NCBI GenBank assembly: GCA_022497145.1
Contig: MU385955.1
Coordinates: 1 to 64,000 of the forward strand
Direction of reading: 5' to 3'
Source of the DNA: Rostrohypoxylon terebratum
Lineage: Eukaryota; Ascomycota; Sordariomycetes; Xylariales; Hypoxylaceae
Length of the DNA: 64,000 nt
Shown here one piece after another: positions 25,269-38,436 of the stretch. Made by a program: the position numbers and the translations under genes. Under the pieces are notes generated by a model. The model did not search any database. It was not told the origin of the DNA and saw nothing but the letters and a program-made list of their open reading frames with translations. The stretch's first letter is position 1, and each line of letters opens with the position of its first letter.

Positions 25269-26663
25269 ATGAGGTCGATTACGCTACGTAGCAGCCTCTC
25301 TCTGGCCACCTCCGCCTTGGCATACAGGATCCATGCCCAATGCCAAAACGCTGAGGTAATAACTCGCGACGTTGCCATCGTCGGTGGTGGCGCTACGGGT
25401 ACCTATGCGGCTCTCGGCCTCAAGGATGAAGGCAAATCTTTTGTCATCGTTGAGCGTAAGAGTTACCTAGGTGGCCACACGGCTACCTACTATGACCCTA
25501 AGACGGGAACCCCCATCAACTACGGTCTACAGACTTACTGGGATAACCCGAACGCTCGCTCCTTCTTCAGTCGTCTTAACATCACCGTCGCTCACGGCAC
25601 TTTCCCCACAAGCAAGACCCCTATGTACATTGATTTCACGGATGGCACACAACTCACCAACTACACCATCCCTGCTATAAAAGACGATTACATTGCCGAG
25701 CTCCACAAGTATCCCTACCTCGAGAACGGCCTCGAGCTCCCTGATCCGGTGCCAGAAGACCTTCTACTTCCCTGGTCCGAGTACATGGTGAAGTTCAACA
25801 TTACTGATGATGCCTTCTCTACGTACTCGCGCCCCGCTGTGGCTGGTGATCTGACTAAGACTCTTGCCCTTTACGTGTTCAACAACCTCAACACCGTTAT
25901 GCTTGAGGAGGAGCTTGATGGCCAGACCATCTCCAATGCTAATGGCGATTTTGCTGAGCCTTTCCGCAACGCTCTCAATGAGTTCGGCGATGACGTCCTC
26001 CTCAATTCCACCGTTACGAGCGGCATACGAGGCAACACGTCGTCTGACGGTGTCAAGCTCTGTGTCTCAACCCCTGGAGGTAACAAGCAGGTTGTCGCCA
26101 AGCAGCTCATTTTCGCTGCCCCTCCTGTCTTAGACAACCTCCGGCCCTTTAGCTTAGATCAGAAGGAAGAGGCAATCTTCTCCAAGTTCGCCGGTGGCTT
26201 CTATTACACCGGTGTTGTCAACAATCTTGGCCTACCTACCACCAACAGCTACGTGAACCGCGGTGTTTCAACCGAGTCCCACACGGCCAGCTTACCCGGA
26301 AATGTCATGTTTAACCCCACCAAGGTTGAGGGCACTTACTACTACTGGTACACCTCACTTAAGGCTATGACCCAACAGGAGGTTGAGTCCGCTACTCGTG
26401 ACACTCTCAAGCTCCTACAGAAGTGTGTCAACGGCTCTAGCACTCAGGCTGAGCCAAACTTCGTAGCTTACAACAGCCACACTCCGCTACACCCAACCGC
26501 AGATGCCGACGCCATCCGGGCTGGTGTCTACCGTGACTACTATAACATCCAGGGCTACCGTAATACGTGGTACACTGGTTCCCTCCTAGTCACCGGTTCC
26601 CCGCAATTGTGGAACATTACTGCTCAGCTTCTTCCCAAGATCATCGCCGCCTCCGAGAAGTAA
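25269..26663 (+). CDS. Secreted FAD-dependent oxidoreductase, amine-oxidase-like superfamily
   Basis: Intronless gene for 464 residues. A basic/hydrophobic N-terminus ending near AQC (about residue 25) looks like a signal peptide. The dinucleotide-binding motif follows directly: DVAIVGGGATGTYAALGL, then FVIVERKSYLGGHT, as in flavin amine-oxidase-like enzymes and the beta-cyclopiazonate dehydrogenase group. At least seven N-glycosylation sequons (NIT, NYT, NIT, NST, NTS, NGS, NIT) support passage through the secretory route. No membrane anchor is evident. Its base composition is C-rich and well codon-biased, suggesting strong expression. Not a standard tropolone-pathway enzyme class; it could oxidise a pathway product outside the cytosol or be unrelated. 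Confidence 0.82.
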   Translation: MRSITLRSSLSLATSALAYRIHAQCQNAEVITRDVAIVGGGATGTYAALGLKDEGKSFVIVERKSYLGGHTATYYDPKTGTPINYGLQTYWDNPNARSFFSRLNITVAHGTFPTSKTPMYIDFTDGTQLTNYTIPAIKDDYIAELHKYPYLENGLELPDPVPEDLLLPWSEYMVKFNITDDAFSTYSRPAVAGDLTKTLALYVFNNLNTVMLEEELDGQTISNANGDFAEPFRNALNEFGDDVLLNSTVTSGIRGNTSSDGVKLCVSTPGGNKQVVAKQLIFAAPPVLDNLRPFSLDQKEEAIFSKFAGGFYYTGVVNNLGLPTTNSYVNRGVSTESHTASLPGNVMFNPTKVEGTYYYWYTSLKAMTQQEVESATRDTLKLLQKCVNGSSTQAEPNFVAYNSHTPLHPTADADAIRAGVYRDYYNIQGYRNTWYTGSLLVTGSPQLWNITAQLLPKIIAASEK

Positions 26664-27312
26664 ATGACCAGCAGTAAAGGGCCACATCAACCGCCTGTGT
26701 ATATACGATTGCTCACATGTCATTTCTTCCACGCCAACATACTTACCCTGTTCCATTTTCTGTAAGAATATTTATTGTTATTTTCTATTGTTATCATGAG
26801 TTTATGGTTGGATATCGAGGGGTAAAAAACCGGAAGTCAAACAAATTATCTTGGCGTTTTATATAAGAAAGTGGATAGTGTAGCGAATACTTGTACTTGT
26901 TGAATACAATACTGTCTCCAAAAAAGGAAATGTCCCGATTTGAGTGAGACAACTCCAAGATCTTGCTTCCCCACCTAGTTCTCCAAACGGGACCGTTGGG
27001 CGAGCTCTAGCTACGTACTTCCAGTCAGCCCTATCTCCAGCTAGCCTACCTATGATAGGTTCACGGTAGGTCTAATCATTATAGACCAATAGATCTGACC
27101 ATGCACCTATGAGGCACAGGGCTTGCAGCTATCCAAACTGCAATACTAGTAGGTACCTACATGATGCTGATTTAATTGTTACGCAAAAGACGTAGGTATT
27201 ATCATACTTGTTAGGTGTGACAAGACGTGGGAATTGTACACGAGGTCCCCGGAATGGGTGGTACCTAGTTCCAATGTTGCAACGTCGGCGTAGCCGCTGC
27301 TAAGTATAAGTA

Positions 27313-27420
27313 TCTAGTAGGTAGGTACTTCACTACTTATCTACCTAATACCTACCAAAGGAGCACATGCTTACCTAGTAGTACCTATCTGGTACTGGTA
27401 TGTATGTACCTAGGTCCTAC
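27313..27420. repeat. TAGGTA/CCTAGG repeat patch
   Basis: Clustered TAGGTAGGTAC, CTACCTA, ACCTAGTAGTACC and TACCTAGGTCC units, some in inverted orientation, over about 110 bases. Confidence 0.6.
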
Positions 27421-28490
27421 ATAACACAAGCAGCTGATACGGGACTCAAGATTGCCTAAGGTACGCAGTACGAGATATCCAAAAAATCAAGTTCAAATTA
27501 TTACCAACTATCACCTCTGCATTTTTGCCTTTGTCACCCTTTCGAATACAAATAGGAGGAAGAGCGGTGTATGGCTGCGTTATATATGTAATACACACAA
27601 TGGTATGATATGGGGCGCGGACGCAGACGAATGAGACGAGTGCTTGTGCAGCATGATCCTTAGGGCCGATTATCGAAGACACACATGTCTTGCGAGTTCG
27701 CTCAGTAGTATAGAGGTTGCACAACACAAAAACGTGATAATTCACACATGAACCATAGCCACACGAAGAGGCCTCACTCCCTGCTGGATTGAACTGAGGG
27801 AATGATACGATCGTTGTGTTCCTACCTAGTACTTAGTAGGTGACATTGGTTTTAATGCCTAACATGAAATTTCGAATTGGGAGTCTCGACTTGGATAACA
27901 GAAATTTTCGATCATGGGTGAATTTGGAAGCTTATACGCAAGGCTTTACTGAACCTACGGCGTGGGGCCGCTGAAAATTTCCGTCGCCATCGGGCAAGGC
28001 TCTATGTCTAGAATCAAAATGCGGACTATGTGAAATTTGTGGAATCTGTGGATGCATCAAAGTCCGCCGGCGGGATTGTCTACATGATGCGCAAGCCAGT
28101 GGGTAGCCGTATGTGGCGATCCTATTTATGTCCCAATTGTGCAAGTGGACCATCCTTCGTGCGCATTCCGCACGCACGTCAGAAATGGGGGGAGGGGGAG
28201 AGTGAAACGTTGATGTCTTGACGCATTAGAGATTTTCGCCTTACGGTCCCGAGAAGCTTGAAGGGATGGGACGCTGGAATACTGGGACTCTGAGGAAAAT
28301 TTAATTGTTTATCTAATGACGTCAATTTAGACGTTCGCTAGTATTATGCCGAGTCCAAACTTCGAAGTTAAGGTTAAGGTTAAACACGTTTCGACGGCCC
28401 GTACGAAGCTAGTAGCTTAATCTCTACTAAGAAAAATGCTTAGGTGCATCAACAGCCCCGGAGATGCTTAACTGCTTAGATCCATCTTAG

Positions 28491-28528
28491 ATAGGTACCT
28501 AGTAGGTAGGTATGTAGGTAGTAGGTAC
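28491..28528. repeat. TAGGTA repeat patch
   Basis: ATAGGTACC, TAGTAGGTAGG, TATGTAGGTAG and TAGGTAC in tandem; the same family as the patches near 5420 and 36260. Confidence 0.6.
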
Positions 28529-30100
28529 AGCATAGCTAGCGATCCATATCCTAACCTTACAGTCCGTTCTTCGTTGTAAGACTAGTACCAAGGTACCTAG
28601 GTATGTTGCGTAAGTTGTGTGTATTGATTAGGAAAAATGCCAATGCCGTTGCACTGCGTTAATGTCGGCGTCAACCCGACTCCAGGCTCCGACGGCGCGG
28701 GTACCAATTAGATGTCTCTGTCAATCCCATCTATTTTGCTGACGTTCTTTTCTCCCCCTTCTACCTGCCATACGAACGAAACGAGAAAAAGTGTTGGTTT
28801 GCCGCTTACGTAGCGTCTTACATCTACCTACCTGCCAGCCTATGGTAAAGGGCCCTTGAAAGAACTGTTACGATTATCTCTATCCAGAGACGAGCCAGGG
28901 TCTTCTATCTACCGCTTCCTTCCAAGCTCCGAAGGAGCAAGGAGCCGAGTCATTACCTACCTACTCTGCCTACTCTCTTCGCCTTCTTGCTGCGTGGATT
29001 CTAAGCGAAAGAGAAATGGGACGGATCACTCACGCTCGTGCGTGACACCCACGACGAATTGTTGTTGGGAACTTTACTTTTTCCGTAAGCAGCAGGATAG
29101 AGGGATGGATATCGGAAAGGAATAGGTAAAGGAACCCGATGTCGCTTCTGAAACAACGTAAATTTCCCCGGCAATTGAACTTGGCCGTTTTATGATATCA
29201 TCTAAATAATTACCCTCCTAGTACCTTTGCTGGGTACTAGGCAGCTAGGTAGATCAAGAGCAATTCTGGATAGATTGATACCACTGTTCGGATCGCACAG
29301 AGTTTCCTCTGATGAGATACCCTAGACTCTAGTGTCTGTCCAAAACCTGGTAACGTACCTACTCAGCACCTAGCAGGCATGTAACATACCTAGTATTTTG
29401 GCTCGTATCTTTCGAATTACTTAGTGTAGTTATCCGTAAGGATTCCAAGTAATTTTAAAGCTAGATGAAGCCGACTTTAGTCAAGGAGTCGTCGCAGACG
29501 ATCTTTACGAGACCCACAATAAAGAAGCCTTTCGAACCTCGAATTCGTGTTTTCTTAGGTAAAGACCTTATTGCGACAACGACTTTACTGGGTTTCTGTC
29601 ACTCTAGGTAACTACTGGTTTAGCTTGGGATCTCTAACGAGGGTTCATGCGACGATCTTTGAAGTGAATGAGGCTGGGAGCACGAGGGTGTACGTAAGGT
29701 ATTTGTAACTCCCTCAATTTCATTCGTCTGGTGACTACCTATTTGATCTATCGCGCTTTGATATGCTGTATGTACTGTATTCCTATGTAATATATGGTCA
29801 TCATCCAAGATATCCAACACTCTTGCGTCATACTGTGAAGCGGTGATATCCGCTTTTCATGATAGCCCATTCCTAGACGCCTTCCTCCCCGTAAGAACTG
29901 TGCCACAACCCATGAATACCAATGCCTGAGCATCTAACAAATGGTGTATCGTGACTTTGACCGCCCCAAATGACTATTTTTGGTGACAATAACCTACCGC
30001 GGCGTGCCCGGATGTCGCACCTTAATCGCCGTGACCAATTAGGTATACAGACTCAATAAAACGTAAATGTAATACATGCCCTACCCTTCAATAATCCCTT

Positions 30101-32386
30101 CTACCTGGAGTAGGCTCCGAGGCCCGGCCCAAGATTACTAAAACTCATTAAACCATGCATGGCTTCAGTGATCTCCTGGAGCTGCTTGCTATATGTGTCA
30201 CTCAATTCGTGATACGAAACGAAAAATTCTGCGCATAAAGAAAGTGGTATCGGTGTGAGAGGATGCACCTAGCAGAAGCTGTCAGCATGCGGCTAATATG
30301 AGCGGTGGAGATGGTAGGACTTACCTTGAAGGAATTCAATTGAGATAACTTATTAGTAAGATTCACAATCTCTTTAGCGGCTATCGTCGATTGCCTCGTA
30401 TAGTCTGCCAGCATCGATCTCTTCTCCTCTGTGGAGTGGATGACCGACTTCAATAATTGGTACATGTAGAGAACGGTCGTTCGCCACATCATGCTGATGA
30501 AAAGTACCATTGGGTCTGCCTCCTGCATGGCGGTGGGGTAGTTCAACGAGAATACGTCCATCCTTTGAATGAGGATAGCGTTAATCCATTCATGTCGATC
30601 CCAGAAATCCCTCGACTCGTTGAGATAGATGTTGTCCATCACGGATTGCTGTCGATGAGATAGTGCACGCCCGATAACAGTAGCCACGACGATGCATTCC
30701 GTAAATGTGGACGTGACAATAGCATCTCTCGCAGCAATTGCTTCCGAAAGGAAACCCGTTAAAGTGGGTTGCTCATTCTGGAAATCTATTTCCGGTGCCG
30801 GCAGACGGATTGTGCTCTGGTAGAAAGATAATTGGTCAGCACTAAATCGGCACTAAAACGGAGCTGAGGAGGCTTTTGTACCATTACCTGTTCGCTAAAT
30901 GTCATTGGCGAATTATTCCTGACGCTAACGAATCGATCTAAACAGTAGGCGAGCCAGAACGTCCTCCTCTTCTGCTCAGCATCGACCCAATCCGTCTGTG
31001 TTAGGTTAACGTCTGTTCCGTCAGAATATTGGAGCCAATTAAGTTGGATCAACCTGAACGCGCGGCCGGCGCTTACCCAACCCCGGCTGAAGTCGACACA
31101 CATGAACTCGTGGATAGCTAGGAGGAGCCAAGCCTGGACTTGCTCCATCTCGGTCATCGCAAGGCCCATGGATTTAGACTCAAGGTTTTCGAGAGCTCGC
31201 CGGGTGTAACGGTATAGAGAATCTCCGATGTTTTGATAATGCGCCGATACGGATGCGGCTAGGGTCCACATAGCATATCGGAGGCACGATTGGGCTTCCG
31301 TCTTAGCTATGCTACGCGCCCACGTGAAGTACCGCCGTTGATGCAGGACAGGTGCAAATGAGTGCACTCTATCGAAGTAGAGCTGATCTCTGTTTAAGGT
31401 TAGGAAACGCAAAAAATGGAGCTGAATTTGGTGTACTAACAAATCTGCCTGCATTAAATTCGAGATATTGATTCCGTCTAAACCATCTGAAAGTTCCGAC
31501 ATCTTCCGACCTAGAACTAAATCTGAGAAGGTTACTCCATCAGTTGGGGTTTCGAAGCCTTGTATGGGAGAAGTTGAGGCGTGGACTGAGCCTCCATCCA
31601 ACGAGGATCCACCAGACGCGGTACCGGGTGCTGTTCCTTGGCATAAGTCATGAAGCGTGGTATCGTCGTCAGTCGTAATAGGGAAATCCCAAGTTAACGG
31701 TGGATGGTCAGTAAATGTGATGCCATCAATTGTAGTGTCTTCTGGGGAAATCGTGATCGTATTAGTGTTGTTATGATTTTGTTGCTGTTGTTGTTGTTGC
31801 TGTTGGAGCAAGGTTCCTTCAAGGGTGGCTAGAATGGAGTCATTTCATTAGCATATGATTGTTAGATCACTATTATGGATACTTCAAATCTCAACTCTAG
31901 GCACGGGCTAAAACACCAATTTTGAGATTGGGCAAATAACATACCGATGCGAGCTTGTAGCGCTTTTAGGTAGCCTCGCTTTGGACCTCGAGGTGGGCGG
32001 GGTGTTGTGACTTGGCATTGTACGCCTGATGAGAGACATAGACCACATGAAGGTTGTTGGCGATCACAGCGGACTTTGCGACGACGGCATTCTTCGCAGG
32101 CTATCAAGTCAGAAATGTTAGCAAAGGAAAAGCAAACCTAGGAACTTGTAAGTGGTGTGGGAGGCAGGGGAACGCAAGTCAATCGCTTTTAGATATTAAT
32201 GCTTGTATATCCTGACGTATGTGCGAGCTCTGAGGGGTCTCAATAGCTCCGCACGCGAGTCATCAGATGTATCGTTTGCTGCATCTTCAATAGAAAGTTT
32301 GGAAAATATTATAGCATACCTGCACCTGGATTTTGCCGCGCTGGAGGCGTCGATGACTTCACGCTTAGGTCCACCGATTGAGGCAT
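30101..32386 (-). CDS. Zn2Cys6 transcription factor with fungal-specific TF domain
   Basis: Predicted nuclear regulator of 607 residues from five exons: 32386-32320, 32100-31945, 31828-30888, 30816-30325, 30268-30101. All joins keep phase. Exon 1 gives 22 residues. Exon 2 carries the complete zinc cluster CEECRRRKVRCDRQQPSC then GLCLSSGVQC (C-x2-C-x6-C-x6-C-x2-C-x6-C), a basic linker (PRPPRGPKRG) and the start of a short dimerisation helix that continues across the intron (LKALQARIATLEGTLL) into a run of about nine glutamines. The middle region (YFDRVHSFAPVLHQRRYF, later AEQKRRTFWLAYCLDRF) is the fungal-specific transcription factor domain. Central position in the locus makes it the best candidate for the pathway activator; targets are not shown. 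Confidence 0.9.
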
Positions 32387-35187
32387 CCTCTCGATTTATG
32401 ATGGAGCTTTGTTTGCTTGATTAGGTACTTAGTCGACTAGGCTTGATCGATTGTAAGTAATAGGTCTGGAGCACAGGTATTTGTAGAAATCGGGAATAAA
32501 TATATTATCCAGCTGACAACAGCCTAGGTGAGAAAAACAAACTGCGGTTGCGAGAAGCAGGTAATATATCTATGAAAGCTATGTCGACGGTCGTTTTGAG
32601 ACGCTGCCGAGAAATCCAGAAGGCCTATGATCCATAATCGCTGTTCGCTAAGCTGCGAGACGGTCTTCAGATACATAGCCTACCTACAGAAGTCCTAACG
32701 AGTGTATACACTTGGTCGAGCCTCTATTCGATGCCGATTGGAGCAGCCTGGACATGTGGTTTCAGGGGGCTTGCTGCTGACCAAGGGTCTTACTTGAGCA
32801 GGGTATCTAGGTAACGGGTGGCTGACGGATTAAGCTGGGTTAAGCTTCGCAGGATCAAATCCTGACCTAAGTTGCGTATCTGCCACTGATCGCCGAGGGA
32901 TTCAGATGCAGTTCGAGCTGGTTACTGCGTCGCAGCGTGGAAGTTTTCAGTCTGAATTTGGCCAGGGTCCAAATGGGAGATGCAAGGCACCTTTGAGGAA
33001 TACAAGCTTGATTTCCAAAGTCCCATACCATGTTACACCATCGTGGGCTACCCAAGAGGGCGGAAACGAGGGTGGTAAACATGAGGATAGAAACAGCTTC
33101 ATGTTGTGATACACCTATGCAAGCAATCACGTGCTTTACGCTTGCCAGTTGATATGAGTGAAGGGGGCGGGCGCCCAATCGGATTGGCCAGTTAGGTGAA
33201 TGTACATACATAGTAGTATAAGACGGGCATATTTCCATGCCGTCTTAGGTACCCCCCACCTAGGCACCTAGAGTGAGTCAGCATAGGAACGTCAGAAACA
33301 TACTGAGAAAATGGACTGGGCGCCATTGGTCAGGTTGCCCCTTGTCATGTATCGTACGGGATCTCATACTATGTAGGTTAGGGGTATGAATAGCTGTTGG
33401 GCGTGTAAGCATCAACATAGTTCTACTCGTGTTAGGAATACAGTTGGGTAGTATGATGGATGTGTGGGTGCGAATTGATAACGGAGACTTCTTCTAATCC
33501 CGGTTGCATGGATATTTCGTGCCATTCATGTGGGGGTTCCAGTTGTTCCAATGGCTCCAATGGTCCCAATGGCCCTATAGATCGTTGAGGCTCTTTGATT
33601 ACGGTTAACAGTTATCTTCGTTCGGCCCATCGCGTTGTTTAGCGCCTGCGATACGTGATAAACATCTCAGAGGGCTTGGTATAGGTACCTGTAGGACTAG
33701 TGCTTGATGACACTACACATCGCCCACACGCTCCAATAAAAGTGGTAGAATATTCATCGAGATAGGATCCAGCTGTAATGCGTCCAATAGATCGCTACCT
33801 TCTCGCTGCGCTGCTAGAAGGGCTGAATAATAAGGCGGCGGTGATCCATGGGAAAAGCCATGCGATGCTCACTTCATTGTGGTAACGGCGTGGCGAACCT
33901 GGGGGAAGGGAAGAAAGGAGGGGAAGGATTGTCGGATTAATTAATGTTAGTGATGGGTTTTAAGATTCCGAAGTTTCACTTATCCGTAGCTACTACTAAG
34001 TACTACCCAGTAATTCAATAGAGATCCATGGGTTGCATGGTTTTGTAGCATAAGGAATGTCGGCCTGCCTCAGACCTGCCTTAATGAATATAGCGGCATG
34101 CTAAATTTATTATCTAATTCATCCACTTTGAATCCATTCATACCCGTGACATAATCCATGATGCGAACCAAACAACTCTCGTTCATGGATATTAGATATT
34201 CCACACCACGATGTCCGACTATCTCGATCTCCACGCACATAAAACTCGAAGCCTTATTAAGCTGGTAGGCTGGCAGGCTGGCTGAGCCTTAGCTGTATTT
34301 CCCGGACAGCGATATTGGAAGTATAAAGTGCTGAGTAACCAGGTTTACATCCTCTTGTCATTTACAAGTGTTATTGCACCTGCACTTGTCGGATATCGGG
34401 ATTACGTTATAGCCGCGACCACAGAACCATGTTGCTTCCTGGTCGGGACAGATACGGACGGATACGCGTGGACTGACCTAGGATACTTGATCAATCTTGT
34501 GGGACCCGAATAGTGTTTCGCGAATGGGATCAGGAATCGGATAGAGAGCGGTAGGTCGGAATAGATAACAATGTCATCCTCGGATCTGCTAAGCTATGTG
34601 TAGCTATGCACCCCCCCGCGGTCAGCTCGTACTCGGCCGTGCACTGCATCGATAGGATTGTTATCACCGACCTCGTCCGGACTACGTAGGCAAACTCCAG
34701 AATTCCGGAAGGAATTGATTTAGTAAACATATCAGATTGATCTCATGAACTACCTGATTCATGTATTTCTGGGGTATTTCGAGAAGCCTCCTCATCCACA
34801 ACTGAACGCGGTCGATTGGTATTGAGTAATCCCGAGGCTTAAAAAAATACCCTTTTAAGTTACATGAACGCATAAGCCCTGGTTCTGAGGCGGTCATTAT
34901 CTTGTATTATTAAAGTACATTATTGTTTTTATTGTATCTGCTAATTGCTTTTCCGTCCTTTTCTTCCCGTCTCTATAGAGGGTTTAAACCGAGTATAGTC
35001 CGTTTCTGTACGATACGAAAAAGGAGCACTTCAGAATACATGGTTGGTATACTTACTTACTGAGCAGTGTTAGCTAGTAGTATCAACATTGCCATTACGT
35101 AAGAAAGGGCGCATAGCTTTAAGATACATGCAGATGGTCCGGGGTCGATGGCACGTTGTTTTAAAATGTACGGAGGAGTTGATCTAG

Positions 35188-35485
35188 TCAATCCGTGGCT
35201 CGTAGGGTATCATTGAGCTTGGAAGTACCTACTAGGTAGTCGGTAGTTGACTGGCAAGTTCCTTGATGCTTAAATCTCTCATAGACGGTCCCGAACAATG
35301 CATCGTCGACTAGAGCACACATATTCGTGCCGTTACTATGAAGCGCAAAAATCAGGAAACCTTTCGATGATGAACAAGTCAACAGCCTTGTTTAGCTGGT
35401 CGATCAGAACAGGATCCCTGACTCCTGTAATTTTCCGTGACCTAATAACGTACCCAGATTATAGATACATACTGTTCGTAGCATA
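35188..35485 (-). pseudogene. Possible decayed coding fragment
   Basis: One minus-strand phase reads RKITGVRDPVLIDQLNKAVD and continues for about ten residues before stops. A different phase downstream is open for 64 codons (FLIFALHSNGTNMCALVDD...). The first segment recalls the GVRDPxLI stretch I associate with AtuA-like (acyclic terpene utilisation) proteins, but this is from memory and short. No start, no complete domain. Confidence 0.22.
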
Positions 35486-36240
35486 GGTCTCCTTTAAGAA
35501 TTGTTCCGTAGTATTGTAGCTTGTTACGTGCGCGCGCAAATTACCAGGGATTCCCTGCGAACCGGAGGCTTGATTGATTTAAAATTACCTATGTGAATGC
35601 TCGAGATACCTTTATGTTCCTAAAGTTCGTTACAACTTACTCGGATAGGATTTTTAGGCTGCTCGGATGCCCCATTAAAGATTCCTATAAGCACACGAGC
35701 TTCGTGATTCTCAGTCGGTCTGTAACTAAGTCACGATTCGTGTCTTTATAATCGTATTATGCTAATTATTTATTCATCAACAGTAAAACTTTACCTTGCT
35801 TATTTCTTCGATTCATTATGTACCGGGAAACTGCCTACTAAAACTGCTACTTAGCCCACAAGCCTCAAATAATAAGGCTAATGATGATCCCCCAAGGTTC
35901 CGACCCTATACCCTGCTAGCATGTGCTCTAGCACATGGCTTAGCGTTTTTGCTTGGTCGCATCGAAAAACAAAGTTACGATCCCTCCCAGGGCCTAGACC
36001 CCTGCTCGAACGCAATCCAAAAGGAGACCCTTTGTCCACCTAAGCCTTGAGGTAGGAAATCGAGCAAAAGAACGACACGAACTGGGATATTGCAAGATTC
36101 CATGCCATCATTCTAGAAAATCTGAATAGGGCCACGCATCTACCGGGGTTCAATCGCATTCGTTTACTGATCAATTCCGATATCACAATTCAAAGCTCAC
36201 ATCAGTCATATCACAACTATGATCCCTCATCAGGCTTGAT

Positions 36241-36281
36241 ACTAGATAGGTACTAGGTACCTACCGACCTATCGACCTACC
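36241..36281. repeat. TAGGTA/CTACCGACC repeat patch
   Basis: ACTAGATAGGTACTAGGTACC followed by CTACCGACC/TATCGACC units; a member of the dispersed intergenic family. Confidence 0.55.
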
Positions 36282-36486
36282 GAATCGATACTGCTCATCA
36301 GTGTCTCAACAATTACGTATCTGTAAATATGCTGTGCGACCGGCTAGTGACGTGACGTTCAAGGCTTTTCCGGCAGTGACCAATGATCCTTGCACACAAT
36401 CAATCCTCTTGGTAATACTAGGTATGTAGGTATGTATTTTGTAAAGGGGGGGCACAAGAAGGGTGTGAACTGGTGGACTGGATGAA

Positions 36487-36532
36487 TAGGTACTTATCTA
36501 GGTCCTACTAGGTAGGTAGGTACTAACCTAGT
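36487..36532. repeat. TAGGTA/CCTAG repeat patch
   Basis: TAGGTACTTATCTAGG, TCCTACTAGGTAGGTAGG and TACTAACCTAGTAG units run together over about 46 bases. Confidence 0.55.
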
Positions 36533-38436
36533 AGAGGCCTCCTTGTAACTACATACATAATAAGCTACATAGTAATAAGCTAATAAGCTTATGTTGAGCT
36601 CGGTACTCCGAAAGCTTATTTTCACTCGGATTTGGGCGGTTATGTAAGACGGTGATAGGGAGTGGAGCCTGAATTCGCAGGGGCGAGAGGGAAAACACCG
36701 AAGGGTAGCAGTAGAGATAGGAATAACCAAGACTTGACTTCTCTACACTCTCGAAATCGACGATACTGCTGCGCAGTAGACGTGTCACCTAGTAAAACAC
36801 ACCTCACACCATTTTCCAACTCCACCGGAAGCCGACCAATGAATCCATCCGAGTATAGCACTTGGCCCCCGGTAAGGTTTGATACGACTGAATGAAGTAT
36901 GCTTAAACAGAATTAGGATTAGACGACTACCTGGGGTATATATGCCCGTTCAATCCCACCACATTTCGGCTCTGACATCTCGGTTTCCGTCGTGACGCCT
37001 CGGGCGAGACAAGGTGGAGTTACGAGTGACGGGTCTTTCCTTGCTCTGCTTATCTCAGCACTTTGATTCTAGAAACTACCTTAATAAGTTATGTCAGTCA
37101 GGGAGGACTCTCCCGGCCACCCGGATGTTGCAGACAACTTACATAAAATATCGCTGCGAAACGAGGACACATACTGTGCGTAGGTAAGTACTACTCTTGA
37201 GTAAAGAGGCGTATACTTAACAGAAGTATTCGCGAGCATCGCTTGGGCTGTTCTGTTGCGTAACCCCAGGTGTCGTCTCTCTTACTTTTCCATCAGATTC
37301 TCGCATACAAATCTGGTCTATGGAAAACGCCACAGTCTCGGCACGATCCAACCGGTCAGCAGTAAAATGTGACTCGTTGCTCACCGCTTTAAAACCAACC
37401 ACTCTCGTTTCCTCCTTTATATTAATATTACATTCCTTTGTGCGCCGTCTCGTCATAGAATTCGAAGTGTCGGTTTAGGCTGATCGATTGATGAATCTGA
37501 TAAAGGAAACCAGAGGCACTGTTCAGGGCGTGGTTGGAGGTAGATCGCGGGAGTCTCCGAATAAACTTGGATGGTAGGATGGGTGGCCAAGCTTCTGGAA
37601 GTTCCCATAGGTGCATTCTAAGTGGAGCCTTGAGCCATCTGTACATCTTTAAAAAAGTTCCAATGCTTTCAAATCCGGGACGTCTTCTTCCCAGCTTATT
37701 CCTAATTCAGAGTTAAACAGGTTCATCTATTCCATCTATCCCAGCTGAAAATTTGGAGAGGCTTGGAGATAGTATCGTGGCTTCTGTGGAGTTGATGATT
37801 AGTATTGTAAGCTACTTCCCAACCTATGCTGAACATGATACGCACCTATACGCATGCCTGGCACCTATACTCGGCCGATTATATCGCATGATGACACCAT
37901 CATGCAGCCCAAACTGCCGCCGTCTTATACCCTATGCCATATGAGCAGGCGTCGGTGATATTCACTCATGATTTGAGAAACTGGCGAAGATCCAATGTGA
38001 ATCAAAATCTGGAACCGCGTCGCACACGAGTGGGGGATCGGCGTTCAGGGCTCTTGATAAACAGCTTCGTCGCCCTTGCAGCCCGCATGCGCATTACTTC
38101 GCGGTCGCGACGGTGATTTTTCGCGACGTTTCGGCATATATACCTAGGTAGGCCTGTCATGTTGCACGACATGCCAAGTCATCGTAGGCTGTAAGAAAGT
38201 CGCAGGATGGGGATCCGAAAGGTGAAGACGATGGCGGGATTAGGCTTATATCTTTAATTCCTATATACGAAAACTTTTTATCTAGTGACAAAGCCCTAAG
38301 ATTTACCAACAATTCCCAACCCGGCATCATGGGGTATGCGGAGAGCGTGGCATGTGTATACTAGAAACCCGAATTCCAACTCCGTCGTACATCCTAAACC
38401 TTATAACCTATTCATCTCACATGGGTATACCTCAAT

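Larger units (their letters stand above)
26664..30100. other. Long intergenic spacer, repeat-bearing
   Basis: 3.4 kb without a supported gene. It carries several TAGGTA/CCTAGG-type repeat patches and short AAGGTTAAGGTTAA repeats near 28370. Open frames of up to 99 codons (27446-27745) show no domains. Confidence 0.45.
32387..38436. other. 6 kb gene-poor spacer
   Basis: No intact gene found. It holds dispersed TAGGTA-type patches (36241-36281, 36487-36532) and short protein-like frames broken by stops, notably on the minus strand at about 35190-35480 and the plus strand at about 34640-34730. Base composition is near 45-50% G+C by eye, not the strongly A/T-rich state of heavily RIP-mutated DNA. 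Confidence 0.4.

Noticed and set aside
32800..32885. Second tRNA-like segment (GCAGGATCAAATCCTGA)
   Set aside because: Partial T-arm and a mismatched acceptor stem; the anticodon arm does not fold. Probably chance.
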